A stretch of 64,000 nt of DNA from JAQTRU01 sp041645555 (lineage in GTDB: Bacteria > Patescibacteriota > Patescibacteriia > Patescibacteriales > JAQTRU01). The position numbers were made by a program, and so were the translations under genes. The notes under the pieces are model-generated. The model searched no databases. It was given only the letters and a program-made list of their open reading frames with translations, and was not told where the DNA came from. The stretch lies in assembly GCA_041645555.1 (NCBI GenBank), contig JBAZPX010000001.1:1-64000 (forward strand). The letters are read 5' to 3'. Positions 49,559-60,000 of this stretch are shown here, one piece after another. The number at the start of each line of letters is the position of its first letter. Position 1 is the stretch's first letter.

Positions 49559-50029
49559 ATGCCTAGCCTATCGGAAAAAATTAATATAGACCTAAAAAGG
49601 GCCATGCAGGGAAAGAATGAACTAACCATTTCTGTTTTGCGTATGCTTATTAGCGCCATCCGGAATAAAGAAATATCTTTGCGTCAGGGCGAAAAGATAG
49701 AATTGGCCGAGGAGCAAATTATTGAAGTTATAAAGTCTGAAATTAAGAAACGAAAAGATTCGGTTGAAGCTTATAGAGCGGGTAGCCGGCCGGATTTAGC
49801 CGATAAAGAGAAAAAAGAAGAAGAAATTTTAGAGGCATATTTGCCACCGCAGATTGCTGACGGGGAACTAGAGAAAATCACCAGGGAAACCATTGCTTCG
49901 CTCGGAGAAGTTAGCCAGAAAGACTTCGGGAGAATAATGGGCCAGGTGATGGCTAAAGTCAAGGGCCAGACCGACGGAAATAAGGTAAGCGAAATAGTTA
50001 AGAAAATTTTAGGGGAGGATAAAAAATAA
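49559..50029 (+). CDS. yqeY: GatB/YqeY domain protein
   Basis: 156 residues, the normal length of YqeY. It begins MPSLSEKINIDLKRAMQGKN and continues with SVLRMLISAIRNKEI, EEQIIEVIKSEIKKRKDSVEAY and EAYLPPQ; the C-terminal three-helix part (SQKDFGRIMGQVMAKVKGQTDG) is the domain shared with GatB. Its role is unclear, but the rpsU-yqeY pairing is widespread and suggests a translation link. A bidirectional terminator follows. Confidence 0.94.
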   Translation: MPSLSEKINIDLKRAMQGKNELTISVLRMLISAIRNKEISLRQGEKIELAEEQIIEVIKSEIKKRKDSVEAYRAGSRPDLADKEKKEEEILEAYLPPQIADGELEKITRETIASLGEVSQKDFGRIMGQVMAKVKGQTDGNKVSEIVKKILGEDKK

Positions 50030-50046
50030 TTTTGGTTTTAGGTAAT

Positions 50047-50088
50047 AAAAAAAGAAGGCGAGAATTTCTAATCCCGCCTTCTTTTTTT
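50047..50088. terminator. Bidirectional terminator between yqeY and rel
   Basis: AAAAAAAGAAGGCG (50047-50060) pairs with CGCCTTCTTTTTTT (50075-50088), a 14-bp stem. Confidence 0.9.
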
Positions 50089-50091
50089 ATT

Positions 50092-51549
50092 TTAAAACTT
50101 TGGGAAAAAATTTTTAAGATTCTCTAAAGGATTTTTGGAATAATGCTTTATTTTATTGCGGGCGCTGGCGGTTTTAACGTATTTAAGCCAGGCTCGGTTC
50201 GGCCCTTTGCGGTTTTTTTCTATAATAATCTCCACTAAATCGCCGCTTTTTAATTCCTGGTCCAGGCTGGCGATTTTATCATTAATTATGGCTCCGACCG
50301 CCTTATTGCCCACCTCCGAATGGACGGCATAGGCGTAATCGATCGGAGTGGATTTTTCCGGGAGTTCAAAGACATCGCCCTTGGGGGAAAAAACAAAAAT
50401 CCGGTTGCTAAAAATATCAAACTTTATTTTTTTTATAAAATCGTTTGTATCCTCGGCTTCCCGCTGGATGTCTAAAATTTCTTTTATCCAGTAAGGCTGC
50501 CCCTCGTCCTTCCCGCCCCCTTTTTGCTTATAATGCCAATGGGCCGCAATTCCATAGAGGGCTTCATCATTCATTTCCTTGGTTCTAATCTGGAATTCTG
50601 TCGCTTTGCCCTCTGGCCCGAAGATAGTGGTATGCAGGCTTTTATAGCCGTTCGGTTTTGGGGAGGCGATATAGTCTTTAAAACGGTTAGCTTTCGGTTT
50701 CCAGAGAGCATGGATGATCCCCAAGGATTTGTAGCAGTCATTAACGGTCGGGACGATAATCCGGAGAGCAAAAACATCATAGATTTCGTTGAATTGCCTG
50801 TCTTTATTCTGCATTTTCTGGTAAATGCTGTAGAGATGCTTAAATCGGCTCTCTATTTCATATTTAATGTCCGCTTCATCCAATTTTTTCTTTAAGATAT
50901 TTTTTATTTTTTGGATATACTGGTGGCGCTCCGCCTTTTTTTCCACTTCGTATTTGTATTCTAATTTTTTATATTCTTCCGGATAAAGATATTTAAAACA
51001 AATATCTTCCATCTGCCATTTTAGGCTCCAGATTCCCAGTAAGCCGGCAATGGGAGCGTAAATTTCTAAAGTTTCTTTAGCGATCCGCAGGCGTTTTTCC
51101 GGAGGCAGAATTTCTAAAGTTCTTAAATTATGGAGCCGGTCGGCAAATTTAATTATGATAATCCTTAAGTCGCTCGCCATGGCTAAAAACATTTTTCTTA
51201 AACTTTCCCGGTATCTCTCAATGCCGCGGTATTTTATTTTACTTAATTTAGTAATTCCTTCGACCAAATAAGCGATTTCCTCGCCAAAATTTTTTTTAAT
51301 ATCATCTAAAGTATATTCAGTGTCTTCCGGAATATCATGAAGGATGCCGGCAATAACCGTATTTAAATCCACCTTGATTTGCGCCAAAACAAAAGCGGTA
51401 TGCAGGCAGTGCTCAATATAAAGTTCCCCGGTTCTTCTTTTTTGGTCGCCGTGGGCTTTAGCGGCAAAATCATAGGCCAATCTTAGCATATCCGTATCCG
51501 CTTTCGGGTTGTTTTCCCTCACTTTCTTTATTATTTGCTCAATTGTCAT
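50092..51549 (-). CDS. rel: Rel/SpoT-type (p)ppGpp synthetase-hydrolase
   Basis: 485 residues. The HD hydrolase domain is intact (LHDIPEDT near residue 70, KFADRLHNLRTL), as is the synthetase (NRFKDYIASPKPNGYKSLHT, then EFQIRTKEMNDEALYGIAAHW) and a TGS domain (VFELPEKSTPIDYAYAVHSEVG). The C-terminal helical, zinc-finger and ACT domains of full-length Rel (~720 residues) are absent, so ribosome-dependent control may be altered. Both synthesis and breakdown of the alarmone look possible. It is convergent with yqeY, sharing the terminator. Confidence 0.93.
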   Translation of the reverse strand: MTIEQIIKKVRENNPKADTDMLRLAYDFAAKAHGDQKRRTGELYIEHCLHTAFVLAQIKVDLNTVIAGILHDIPEDTEYTLDDIKKNFGEEIAYLVEGITKLSKIKYRGIERYRESLRKMFLAMASDLRIIIIKFADRLHNLRTLEILPPEKRLRIAKETLEIYAPIAGLLGIWSLKWQMEDICFKYLYPEEYKKLEYKYEVEKKAERHQYIQKIKNILKKKLDEADIKYEIESRFKHLYSIYQKMQNKDRQFNEIYDVFALRIIVPTVNDCYKSLGIIHALWKPKANRFKDYIASPKPNGYKSLHTTIFGPEGKATEFQIRTKEMNDEALYGIAAHWHYKQKGGGKDEGQPYWIKEILDIQREAEDTNDFIKKIKFDIFSNRIFVFSPKGDVFELPEKSTPIDYAYAVHSEVGNKAVGAIINDKIASLDQELKSGDLVEIIIEKNRKGPNRAWLKYVKTASARNKIKHYSKNPLENLKNFFPKF

Positions 51550-51664
51550 TTTTGTTTGCCATTTGGCTTTTATTTATGTTATAATAATATTAAATAACAA
51601 AACTGTGGAATAGTCAATCTAAAGATGAAATACTAAATTTAAAACAAAGCCTAAAAAATTCCTA

Positions 51665-51779
51665 ATTCACCTAATTTCTAATTCCTAATAAAATGTCAAA
51701 TGCTAAATTTTAAAAAATATTTTTATAATTTGGCATTTTGGCATTAAGAATTTTAAATTTTATTAGTAATTAGGTGAAT
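51665..51779. repeat. Long AT-rich inverted repeat
   Basis: ATTCACCTAATT (51665-51676) is inverted at 51768-51779 (AATTAGGTGAAT); further inside, CTAATAAAATG and TTTTATTAG also pair, and AATGTCAAATGC lies opposite TTTGGCATT. It separates rel from the divergent surface-protein gene. No gene in 51550-51801. Confidence 0.7.
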
Positions 51780-51801
51780 TAGAAATTAGAAATTTTAAAA
51801 A

Positions 51802-53883
51802 ATGATGACTAAATTTAATAAAAATTTAATAGTCATAATATTTTTAATTTTTGCCAGTTTTACTGTGGCTAATTTTGTTTTTGCCCAGGTAGATTTAGGG
51901 ATGGAATATGGGGCGCAAATAGGACTGTCCGACCAGGACCCGCGCATTACGATTGCCAAAGTTATCCAGGCGGCTTTGGGATTTTTAGGAATCATTGCGG
52001 TTGTTTTAATTATGTATGCCGGCTGGCTGTGGATGACTTCCGAAGGCAATGAAGAAAAAATTGAAAAAGCCAAAAGTATTTTAAAAAATGCTGTTATCGG
52101 CCTAGTAATTATTTTATCCTCTTTTGCCATTGCCAGCTTTATTTTAAATAAATTAATGGGAGCGACTGGTGGCAGGGGAGGAGGCGGAGACGGCGGCGAT
52201 GGGGGAGGCCCTGGCGGCGGAGCCGGCGTGCTTGGTTCTTGCACCGTAGAAAGCGTTTATCCCGAACCGGACCGGAAAGAAGTGCCGAGAAATACTTCGA
52301 TTATCGTTACTTTTAGGGAGGAAATAGCTACTTCCACTATTTGCGCAGATACTAATGGCAATGGGCTTTTTTGCGATACCGCCGGTAACGGCGATGATAT
52401 TATAACCGACGGGAGAGTTATGATTTACAAGAGCGTTGATGGAGAAACCAGGGCGGATAAGTTTATCGGGGAAGTTAAAGTTTCCACAAAAGACAATAAG
52501 ACTTTTGTTTTTACGCCGCGCGCTTATTTGGGTTCTCCGTCAGAAAGCATTTGGTACACGGTTTATCTAAGCAACGTCATAAAGAAAGTAGATGGCGGTA
52601 AAATTTTTGATACTTGCGGCCGGGATTATCTGGAGTGGCAATTCCAGGTTAGCAACAAAATTGATTTAGAGCCCCCGCAAATAAAGGCGGCAGATAAGGG
52701 CGGAATTTCGCCTAAGCCGGCAAGCACCAAGCCGAGAAATTCCGTTATCCAGATTAATTTTAACGAGGCCATTAACCCAATAACGGTTTCCGGGAGCGCT
52801 GAAGAAGTAAAAAATTATATAAGAATAGTAAATGCGGCCGCTTCCCCGGTTGCTTTCGACGGAGCTTGTACTAAAGACGCTGATTGTATTTCTTTTAAAT
52901 GCAATTTAAGTTCAAGAAAATGCGAAGGGACGAACGACTATTTAGAAGGAAGATTTATTGTTTCCAACCAATATCAAACGGTTGAGTTTATAAGCAACAA
53001 CCAATGCGGGGTTAATGGCTGCGGAGAGAAAATTTACTGTTTGCCGGGCGGTAGCAAGATAAAAGTGGAATTAAAAGCGGCCACTTTAATTAGCTGCGTG
53101 GATTGCGCTGCCCGTACTCCTTATAATACTTGTTCTAATGAATCCGTGCCAGAAAACGGTCATTGCCGAGACAAGGATGGGAAAAATTATCCGGCTTCGG
53201 ATACTGGTTTGCTGGACGGAGTAATGGATGTCGCTTTTAACTCTTTAGACGGCAACCGGGTTAAGGGCGCTGAAGGGCCGGTTACTTATTATGAGGAAAA
53301 GGAGAGCCCGGATACTGCCCAAGGCGATAATTATCAATGGTCTTTTTCAACCAGCGATGTAATTGATTTAAGCCCGCCGGAAATTATCGACATTTCCCAA
53401 ATAAACGCTTCTGACACAGAGCAGGATCTTTACCAAGGAGCTACCGGCGCTCATCTGGCTAATCCGATTTTAATTACTTTTGATAAGTTAATGATGTCTT
53501 CCAGCTTAATGCCGGGCAGTATTACGGTAAATAACGGACAGGAGGACGGGGATGTTATACATAAACGGATTAATTTAATTTCTGCAAAATCCACCCTTGA
53601 TCCTCCTAAGCCAGATCCGGTATTGCCCGGATATCAGATAGGGAAAGAAGACATCCCTGAGGTTGGTCCTACCCAGACCCAGGCAGAGATAACGCATTCT
53701 ATGTTTGGAGACTCAATTAAATATCGGGTCCAAGTGGGGTCAGGAGTAAAAGACTGGCTTCAGAATTGCTTTAAGCCGAGCGTCGGGCCGGGTTGCGCCG
53801 GGGCTCCTTCTTGCTGTCCGGACGCGGGGACGGCCATGAAGCCGGCCAGTACGCTTTCTGCAGACGGAAATTGCCTCCCATAG
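51802..53883 (+). CDS. Giant-surface-protein family, VirB2/TrbC-like N-terminus (693 aa)
   Basis: 693 residues (ATG 51802; 51805 matches the paralog start better). A signal peptide (to FVFAQ) and two membrane helices (residues ~50-115) form a VirB2/TrbC pilin-like unit (DPRITIAKVIQAALGFLGII, EEKIEKAKSILKNAVIGLVI). A Gly-rich hinge (GGRGGGGDGGDGGG) leads to an ectodomain with Ig-like Big_5/SbsA-type modules (VYPEPDRKEVPRNTSIIVTF, FNEAINPITVSG) and Cys-rich insertions. It is a likely cell-surface protein anchored by a pilin-like base; whether it is assembled into a fibre is unknown. Confidence 0.8.
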   Translation: MMTKFNKNLIVIIFLIFASFTVANFVFAQVDLGMEYGAQIGLSDQDPRITIAKVIQAALGFLGIIAVVLIMYAGWLWMTSEGNEEKIEKAKSILKNAVIGLVIILSSFAIASFILNKLMGATGGRGGGGDGGDGGGPGGGAGVLGSCTVESVYPEPDRKEVPRNTSIIVTFREEIATSTICADTNGNGLFCDTAGNGDDIITDGRVMIYKSVDGETRADKFIGEVKVSTKDNKTFVFTPRAYLGSPSESIWYTVYLSNVIKKVDGGKIFDTCGRDYLEWQFQVSNKIDLEPPQIKAADKGGISPKPASTKPRNSVIQINFNEAINPITVSGSAEEVKNYIRIVNAAASPVAFDGACTKDADCISFKCNLSSRKCEGTNDYLEGRFIVSNQYQTVEFISNNQCGVNGCGEKIYCLPGGSKIKVELKAATLISCVDCAARTPYNTCSNESVPENGHCRDKDGKNYPASDTGLLDGVMDVAFNSLDGNRVKGAEGPVTYYEEKESPDTAQGDNYQWSFSTSDVIDLSPPEIIDISQINASDTEQDLYQGATGAHLANPILITFDKLMMSSSLMPGSITVNNGQEDGDVIHKRINLISAKSTLDPPKPDPVLPGYQIGKEDIPEVGPTQTQAEITHSMFGDSIKYRVQVGSGVKDWLQNCFKPSVGPGCAGAPSCCPDAGTAMKPASTLSADGNCLP

Positions 53884-53914
53884 AATTTGATTCTAAACAA
53901 TGGCATTGTTTTTT

Positions 53915-53968
53915 GTCATTGCGAGGACCCCGTCCCGCTTTGGTGGGACGGGAGACGAAGCAATCTCA
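53915..53968. repeat. Single GTCATTGCGAGG element with GC hairpin
   Basis: GTCATTGCGAGG...GACGAAGCAATCTC with an inner hairpin CCCCGTCCCGC...GTGGGACGGG; unlike the copies at 21008 and 39021 it has no inverted partner nearby. Confidence 0.8.
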
Positions 53969-54030
53969 CGAACTGAAAATTCTAGCTTAAATATTACTAC
54001 TTTGTATTAATTTTTTATTCTGAAATACAA

Positions 54031-54061
54031 GGACTTAGTCGCCTCCATGACGACTAAGTCC
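54031..54061 (+). promoter_or_regulatory. Stable hairpin before the 2211-residue gene
   Basis: GGACTTAGTCG (54031-54041) pairs with CGACTAAGTCC (54051-54061), an 11-bp perfect stem with a nine-base loop CCTCCATGA. It ends 13 bases before ATG 54075 and has no U-run, so it is not a terminator. The loop CCTCC could pair with a Shine-Dalgarno, though none is obvious here. Confidence 0.6.
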
Positions 54062-54074
54062 CAGAACTCCCTTT

Positions 54075-57000
54075 ATGTCTAAGTTCAGGAAAAATTTAAT
54101 AGTGATAGTGTTTTTGATTATAGCCGGTTTTGTAACGGTTAATTTTGCTTTGGCGCAAGGCCTTGACGTTGGGATGGAATACGGGGAGCAAATAGGATTA
54201 GGCAGCGCTGACCCGCGAATAATGGCGGCTAATGTTATTAGAATTGCTTTAGGATTTTTAGGAATTATTGCGGTTGGTTTGATTATTTACGCCGGCTGGC
54301 TTTATATGACCGCGGCCGGGCAGGAGGAAAAAATTGAAAAGGCTAAGAAAATTTTAATCAACGCGATCATCGGTTTAGTTATTATTTTATCAGCTTTTGC
54401 CATTGCCAGTTTTGTTTTAAACAGGTTTCTGGAAGCCACCACTCCCGGGGTTGATCTTAGCGGCGACGGCACGGATGATGACTGGAGCACGCCCGACGCT
54501 AGCTCCAATGAATTTTTTGTCAGTTCTATTTCGCCGTCTGGGGGTAATGTTATTAGGAATGCAAAAATAAGATTTAATTTTAATAAAACAGTTGACGCTA
54601 CAACCGTGAAGGAACTCACTTTAATCGTAAATGACAGTGAAGGTTCGGTTGCTGGCGCCCGGACAGTAAACGGCAGAACAATTGAGTTCGTGCCCGATTC
54701 TCCCTGCCCTGATAATCCATGCGGGGCAAAAAATTGTTTCACAAATGGTTTAGCTGTAACGGTAGAAGTGGTAAGTGGTGCGGGCGGAATTTTAAGTGTT
54801 GATGGAAAGGAAATAAATTGCAGCCTTGGCGCTACGTGTAAAATTGGTTTTACAGTTGGCAATGTTATTGATTGTGAAGACCCCACCGTGAACCTTTCTT
54901 TTGATAACGGGCAGGTATGCGTAGGCGCTAATAATATAAGTGCTAATTCCACAGATGATTCTGGGGTAGCCAGCATTGAATTTTTTGCCGATGGAATCTC
55001 ACTTATTGATACCTCCGTTGATGACTCCAATCCCAATCCAGTATTTAATCCTAGTAGTAATAGTCCCTTTTCCGCTTCGGTTATTTGGGGTAGCGGCACA
55101 TATACGGTCGGGAAAGAGGTGGTTTTTAAAGCCACAGCTTTTGATTTAGATGATCATAGTAAAAATGATGAAAAATCAACAAAATTACGGCCCGCGCATT
55201 GCTGTAATGGGACTTTGGATACAGATGCTGCCATTAAAGAAGATGGAGTAGATTGTGGGGGCAAAGATTGCGCTAGTTGCGAAGGTGCGGCTTGCGGCAT
55301 TAAAATGAGTAGTGGATGCAGTGCTGCTGATTCGAGCAATTGCGATAATAGCCGATGTTCTTCAAATTTTTGTAATTGCGGCACCTATCCGAATGTTTCT
55401 GATAGTGAAAGTTGCCAAACAAAAGGTTATACCGCGGCAGTTGCAAATAAATGCTGTGTTTGTGAAAATGCGCCCAGAATTGACTGGATAACTCCAATAG
55501 GAGGATTTTGTAAAGGAAGTCCTGATACACCCTGTCAGAGTAATGACGATTGCACTAGTCCAGATACTTGCGATACGAATGCTCCTAATGGAGCTTTTGG
55601 CAACTTCGTAACTATTGGCGGAAAATATTTTGGCAGTACCAAAGGAAAAGCAACTTTTCTTGGTGGCGTTGGAGATAGTGACAATAAAGAAGCCTCTTTA
55701 TGTAATGATAAAAGTTGGCAAGACGGTCAAATAACCGTCATCGTGCCCACAGGAGCGGTTAACGGGCCGATTAAAGTAACGGAAGCGGGAGCTAGCGGGT
55801 ATGAAGATACTACGGACAATGAGCGGGGAGCTTTTATCCCTTCCTTTGTAGTAAATAATATAGCCCGGCCAGGAATTTGCAGTCTGGATACGAATCGCGG
55901 AATAATGAATAAAGAAATTACTTACCAGGGCGTAAATTTATTGGCTGGCAAAGCTTATTTTGGCGCGATGGCAAAAAAAATATCCGCCTTAGATTCTAAG
56001 TTTGCCGTTGCTGATAGTGGGAAGGCCAAGGTGCCGAATATTAAGACTGGAAAAACTGCCACTTTTGTTTTAAATGACGGCCTAGCCAGCAATTACTTGG
56101 ATTTTACAAAAGACCCAGAACCCTATGTCGGCCCGAAAATTGATTCTTTTGAACCCGTTTCCGGAGCGCCCGGGCAATATGTGACAATTCGCGGAAGCGG
56201 TTTTGGCGGAATGCAGGGAGCGAGTAAAGTTTATTTTGGCGATGTGGCGACCGGTAAAGAAGCTAGTTATCAGTTCCCGAAAATTTGCGCTGACAGTATT
56301 TGGAGTGATAAACAAGTGATAGTTAAAGTACCGGTTGATTCAGCAAACAGTTTTATAAATATGGAAATTGTCAGAGTCAGCGAGAAGAAAACTTATCCCA
56401 TATCCTCTAAAGATCAATTTACAGTTAATAGCGCTCCCTTAACCCCGAGTTTATGTAAAATTGACCCGACGATGGGGCCAACCAATAGTTCAGTAAGTTT
56501 ATGGGGAGAAAATTTTGGCGACAAAGCGACCGGTTTGGTTAGATTTTATTCCAATAGAGATAAGACGGGTATAACAGACTGGGCTATAGATAACTCTGCG
56601 AGCGGTACTATTAAACCATATAAAATTACAACTACAGTTCCCCAAGAAGCGCAAACCGGCCCTGTTCAAGTTGTTCAGGATACGCTTGTTGGCAATAGCT
56701 TAAATTTTACAGTTGGCAGTTGCGCGAGTAATGACGACTGCGCGGGAAATGCGACTGATAAATTTTGTTGCCCAGCTGGCAGCAGCGAAGCCGGCAAATG
56801 CAAAGAAAATATAAAAGACGATTGTTATATTACTGTTGCCAGCTCGGTTTATGAGTGGGAGTTTTCTACGGGAGATAATACTCCTCCCGTTACCCCTTAT
56901 TACAGTTGTCTGGGGAAGAGCAAGGCAACCGGCAAATGCGATTCTGGCGGGACTTGCCCCAATTCACCCGGCAAGTGCTCGTTTTATGGAGGGGGAGCTC

Positions 57001-60000
57001 AGCAAACAGTAGTAGATTGCAGCGATGCCTATTGTAGCAGTGTACGCGACGGATGGACTTATAATAGTGTTTTAAATAAATGTATTGATCCCGTTCAAGG
57101 CGAATGTGATTTAAATGATCCTTCAGCTACAGACGCTTTGGGCAATAAAGTAGCGGCTTATTGCGCTAAATATAATAGCGGTAATTATTGGCATATTGAT
57201 ACTAAAAATTGCCCTGACGGTTGGACAAAAATTTCCGGAGATAAATGCGTTGACATGGATTCAACTTGCAGATTATGCAGCTCTAGTTCTGTTTGCCTGG
57301 ACGATAAGTCTGGCGACCCTAAAAAAGGGCTATGCGCCATTAACCAAGATATCTGTCCAAGCGGTTATACTTGCAACGCCACTAGTAATAAATGTGAATT
57401 AAAAGACTGCGGCGATGGATATTGCAATGACGTACGCGCTGATTGTGATTCTAGATGTACTTACAATAGTACTTTAAATAAATGTGCTACTACTGACATC
57501 TGCGATTTAAACGATCCCCTTTTAACTAAAGATATTGAAGGCAAGAAAATAGTGGCTTATTGCGCTGAATATAGCAGTATTGGCCGCTGGCACATTGATA
57601 CTAAATTAAATTGCCCTTCTTCTGACTGGACAAAAATTGGCGATAAATGCGTTAATACAAAGTTAAACTGCGGAGTATGCGGCTCTGGTTTTGCTTGCCT
57701 GGACGACAAGTCTGGCGACCATAAAAAAGGGCTATGCGCCATTAACCAGGATGTCTGCCCGGGCGGTTTCACTTGCAACGCTACTAGTAATAAATGCGTA
57801 CCAACTAATACGACAGGTTGTGAATGTTGCTGTCGCCTGGATAATAGCAAAGAAGATTGTTGCGCGCCTTTAACCTGCGAGGGGAATTGCGGCAGCGATG
57901 TTTCCGGCACAGATACTGATACTTATGGGCGTTGTTCTGGTTGCGCTAACGTCAGCACAGATCAGACATTACGTGATGCGGCTTGCAATTGCGCAGGACA
58001 TAGCGGAAAAATTTGCGATGCCAGTGCCCCGGGCGGTGTTTGCCGAGATTGCGAGGGGCTGTCTAAAACAGAGTGTTCATCTCATTCTACTTGTTGTGTT
58101 GATGCTATGAATGGAGAAATCTGCCGAGGCGGGACAGGCAATCCCAGTATAATTGATTATGATAATTTAGCTTATTGCGAATATTATCAATGCGAGGCCA
58201 GCGGTGATGCTTGCGATCCAACCAATAATCCGGTAGCCAGTTCAACCAGAAGTGTTTACGGAACAGAAATAGAATGCGGAGAAAAATGTTCAGGAGTAAG
58301 CCGGCCGGGTGAAACATGTTTGGCAGAAAGCGCTCCCTCAACCTGCAGTTCGGTTTATGGCAGTTGCGGAACCGGTTACGGTTGTATGGCAACGACTGAT
58401 GATGTTTGCGGTACCTGCTGTTGCAACCCGAAGACGCCAGAGGTTAATCCCAATGGTTTAATTTGCGTTCCGAACAAATTGCCTTGTACTAGCGACACTG
58501 GCGACCGCGGACTTTATTGCGGCTGTCAAGAAGACAAGGATTGCGGTTCGGAAGAATCAGCCGGCTGCTCTTCTGATACCTGCTGCCGGACAAAGCCAAC
58601 AGTTTTAAACACTTATCCTGCGGACACCGGCGTTTGCCGCAACACTTTGATTTCCGCTTCTTTTGATCAAAAAATGGATATCGCGAGTTTCTCCGGCAAT
58701 ATAGTCGTGGTAGGAGATTATGAGGATAGCGTTTGCCCAACTGGCACCCAATATTTAGCTTTAAATAAGGGAGCGGTCGTCAAAAAGAATATAGCCGCCA
58801 GTTTTTATCAGAAAATTTTATCAATTCTGGCTAAAGCCGTACGGCCTTTATTCGGCGGGAAAGTTTTAGCCGGCACAACCGACCCAAACCATAATTATTG
58901 CTCCCTTGCCGGAAAAGTGAGCGGAATTGATAAGGCGGACGGAACCTCTGACTTAATTTTTAGTCTTAATAAGCCGTTGGACCCAACCCGGAAGTATTAT
59001 GTGATAATAAAAGGAGACGAGGGTTTTGATAGCAGCAAGGGGGTGCTTTCTAATTGGGGAATCGGCCTGAACGAAGAGGATATAGAAACTTTTAGCGGTA
59101 AAACTTTTACCAAGGCAAAAATTTGGTCATTCACGACCGGTAATGAAATCTGCCAGTTGGAAAGCGTAAAAATAGTCCCGGAGAGCTATGTATTCCAAAA
59201 AGCCGGTGCTATTGGCAGTTGGGATTTTGAGGCCAAGCCATATTCTTCAGGCGGTCAAATTATAAATTCCGTTACTGGGTATAGCTGGGGATGGAACTGG
59301 AGCTCTGATAATGAAAAGATAGTTAGTGTTGTTAATTCTAGTAATTCTATCCAGACAGCAACAGCCCAGAATATTAAAGACGGGAAAACATTTATTAAAG
59401 CGACCGCTACCATTACCGAAGATATAGTAAATACACCCAGCACTAAGGATAAGGTTAAAACCGGCCAGGCAGAAGTGTATGTGTTTTTATGTGAAAATAT
59501 TTGGCCGCCGATAATTAGTGGCACTTGGGCGCCATGGCGTGATGAAGGCACGAATTGCTTATCCAGCACCGGTGATTGCGCCAATACCAATTATGAACTT
59601 TATTACTGCCGCGATAAAGGGGCGGCTGGTTCGGCTGATGATTTGCCGGCAATTTTGAGCGACACAATTATCAGAGGAGCTAGTTTGATGTGTGTTGGCG
59701 ATACTGGGAATTGCAGTAGTTTGGGGGCTACTTGCGGCTCTTTAGGAAAATGCCAGTATGATATTTTAAAGGAAGCTTATTTCTTTAGGGAAGAGACGCC
59801 GGGCATGGCTTCTGATGTATTATTATCAGGAGCAGCTTTGCCGCGAGGGAAAACGGTTAAACTAACTTGGCATAAACTCGGCCGATGTGATAATGGTGAA
59901 AGTTGCGGAGTTGGTTTAACCTCGCCTTGCTCTGACGGCAGCGAATGCGTAAAAGATACCAGCGTAAGCGGTTATAAAATTTATTATGGCGCAGACAGAA

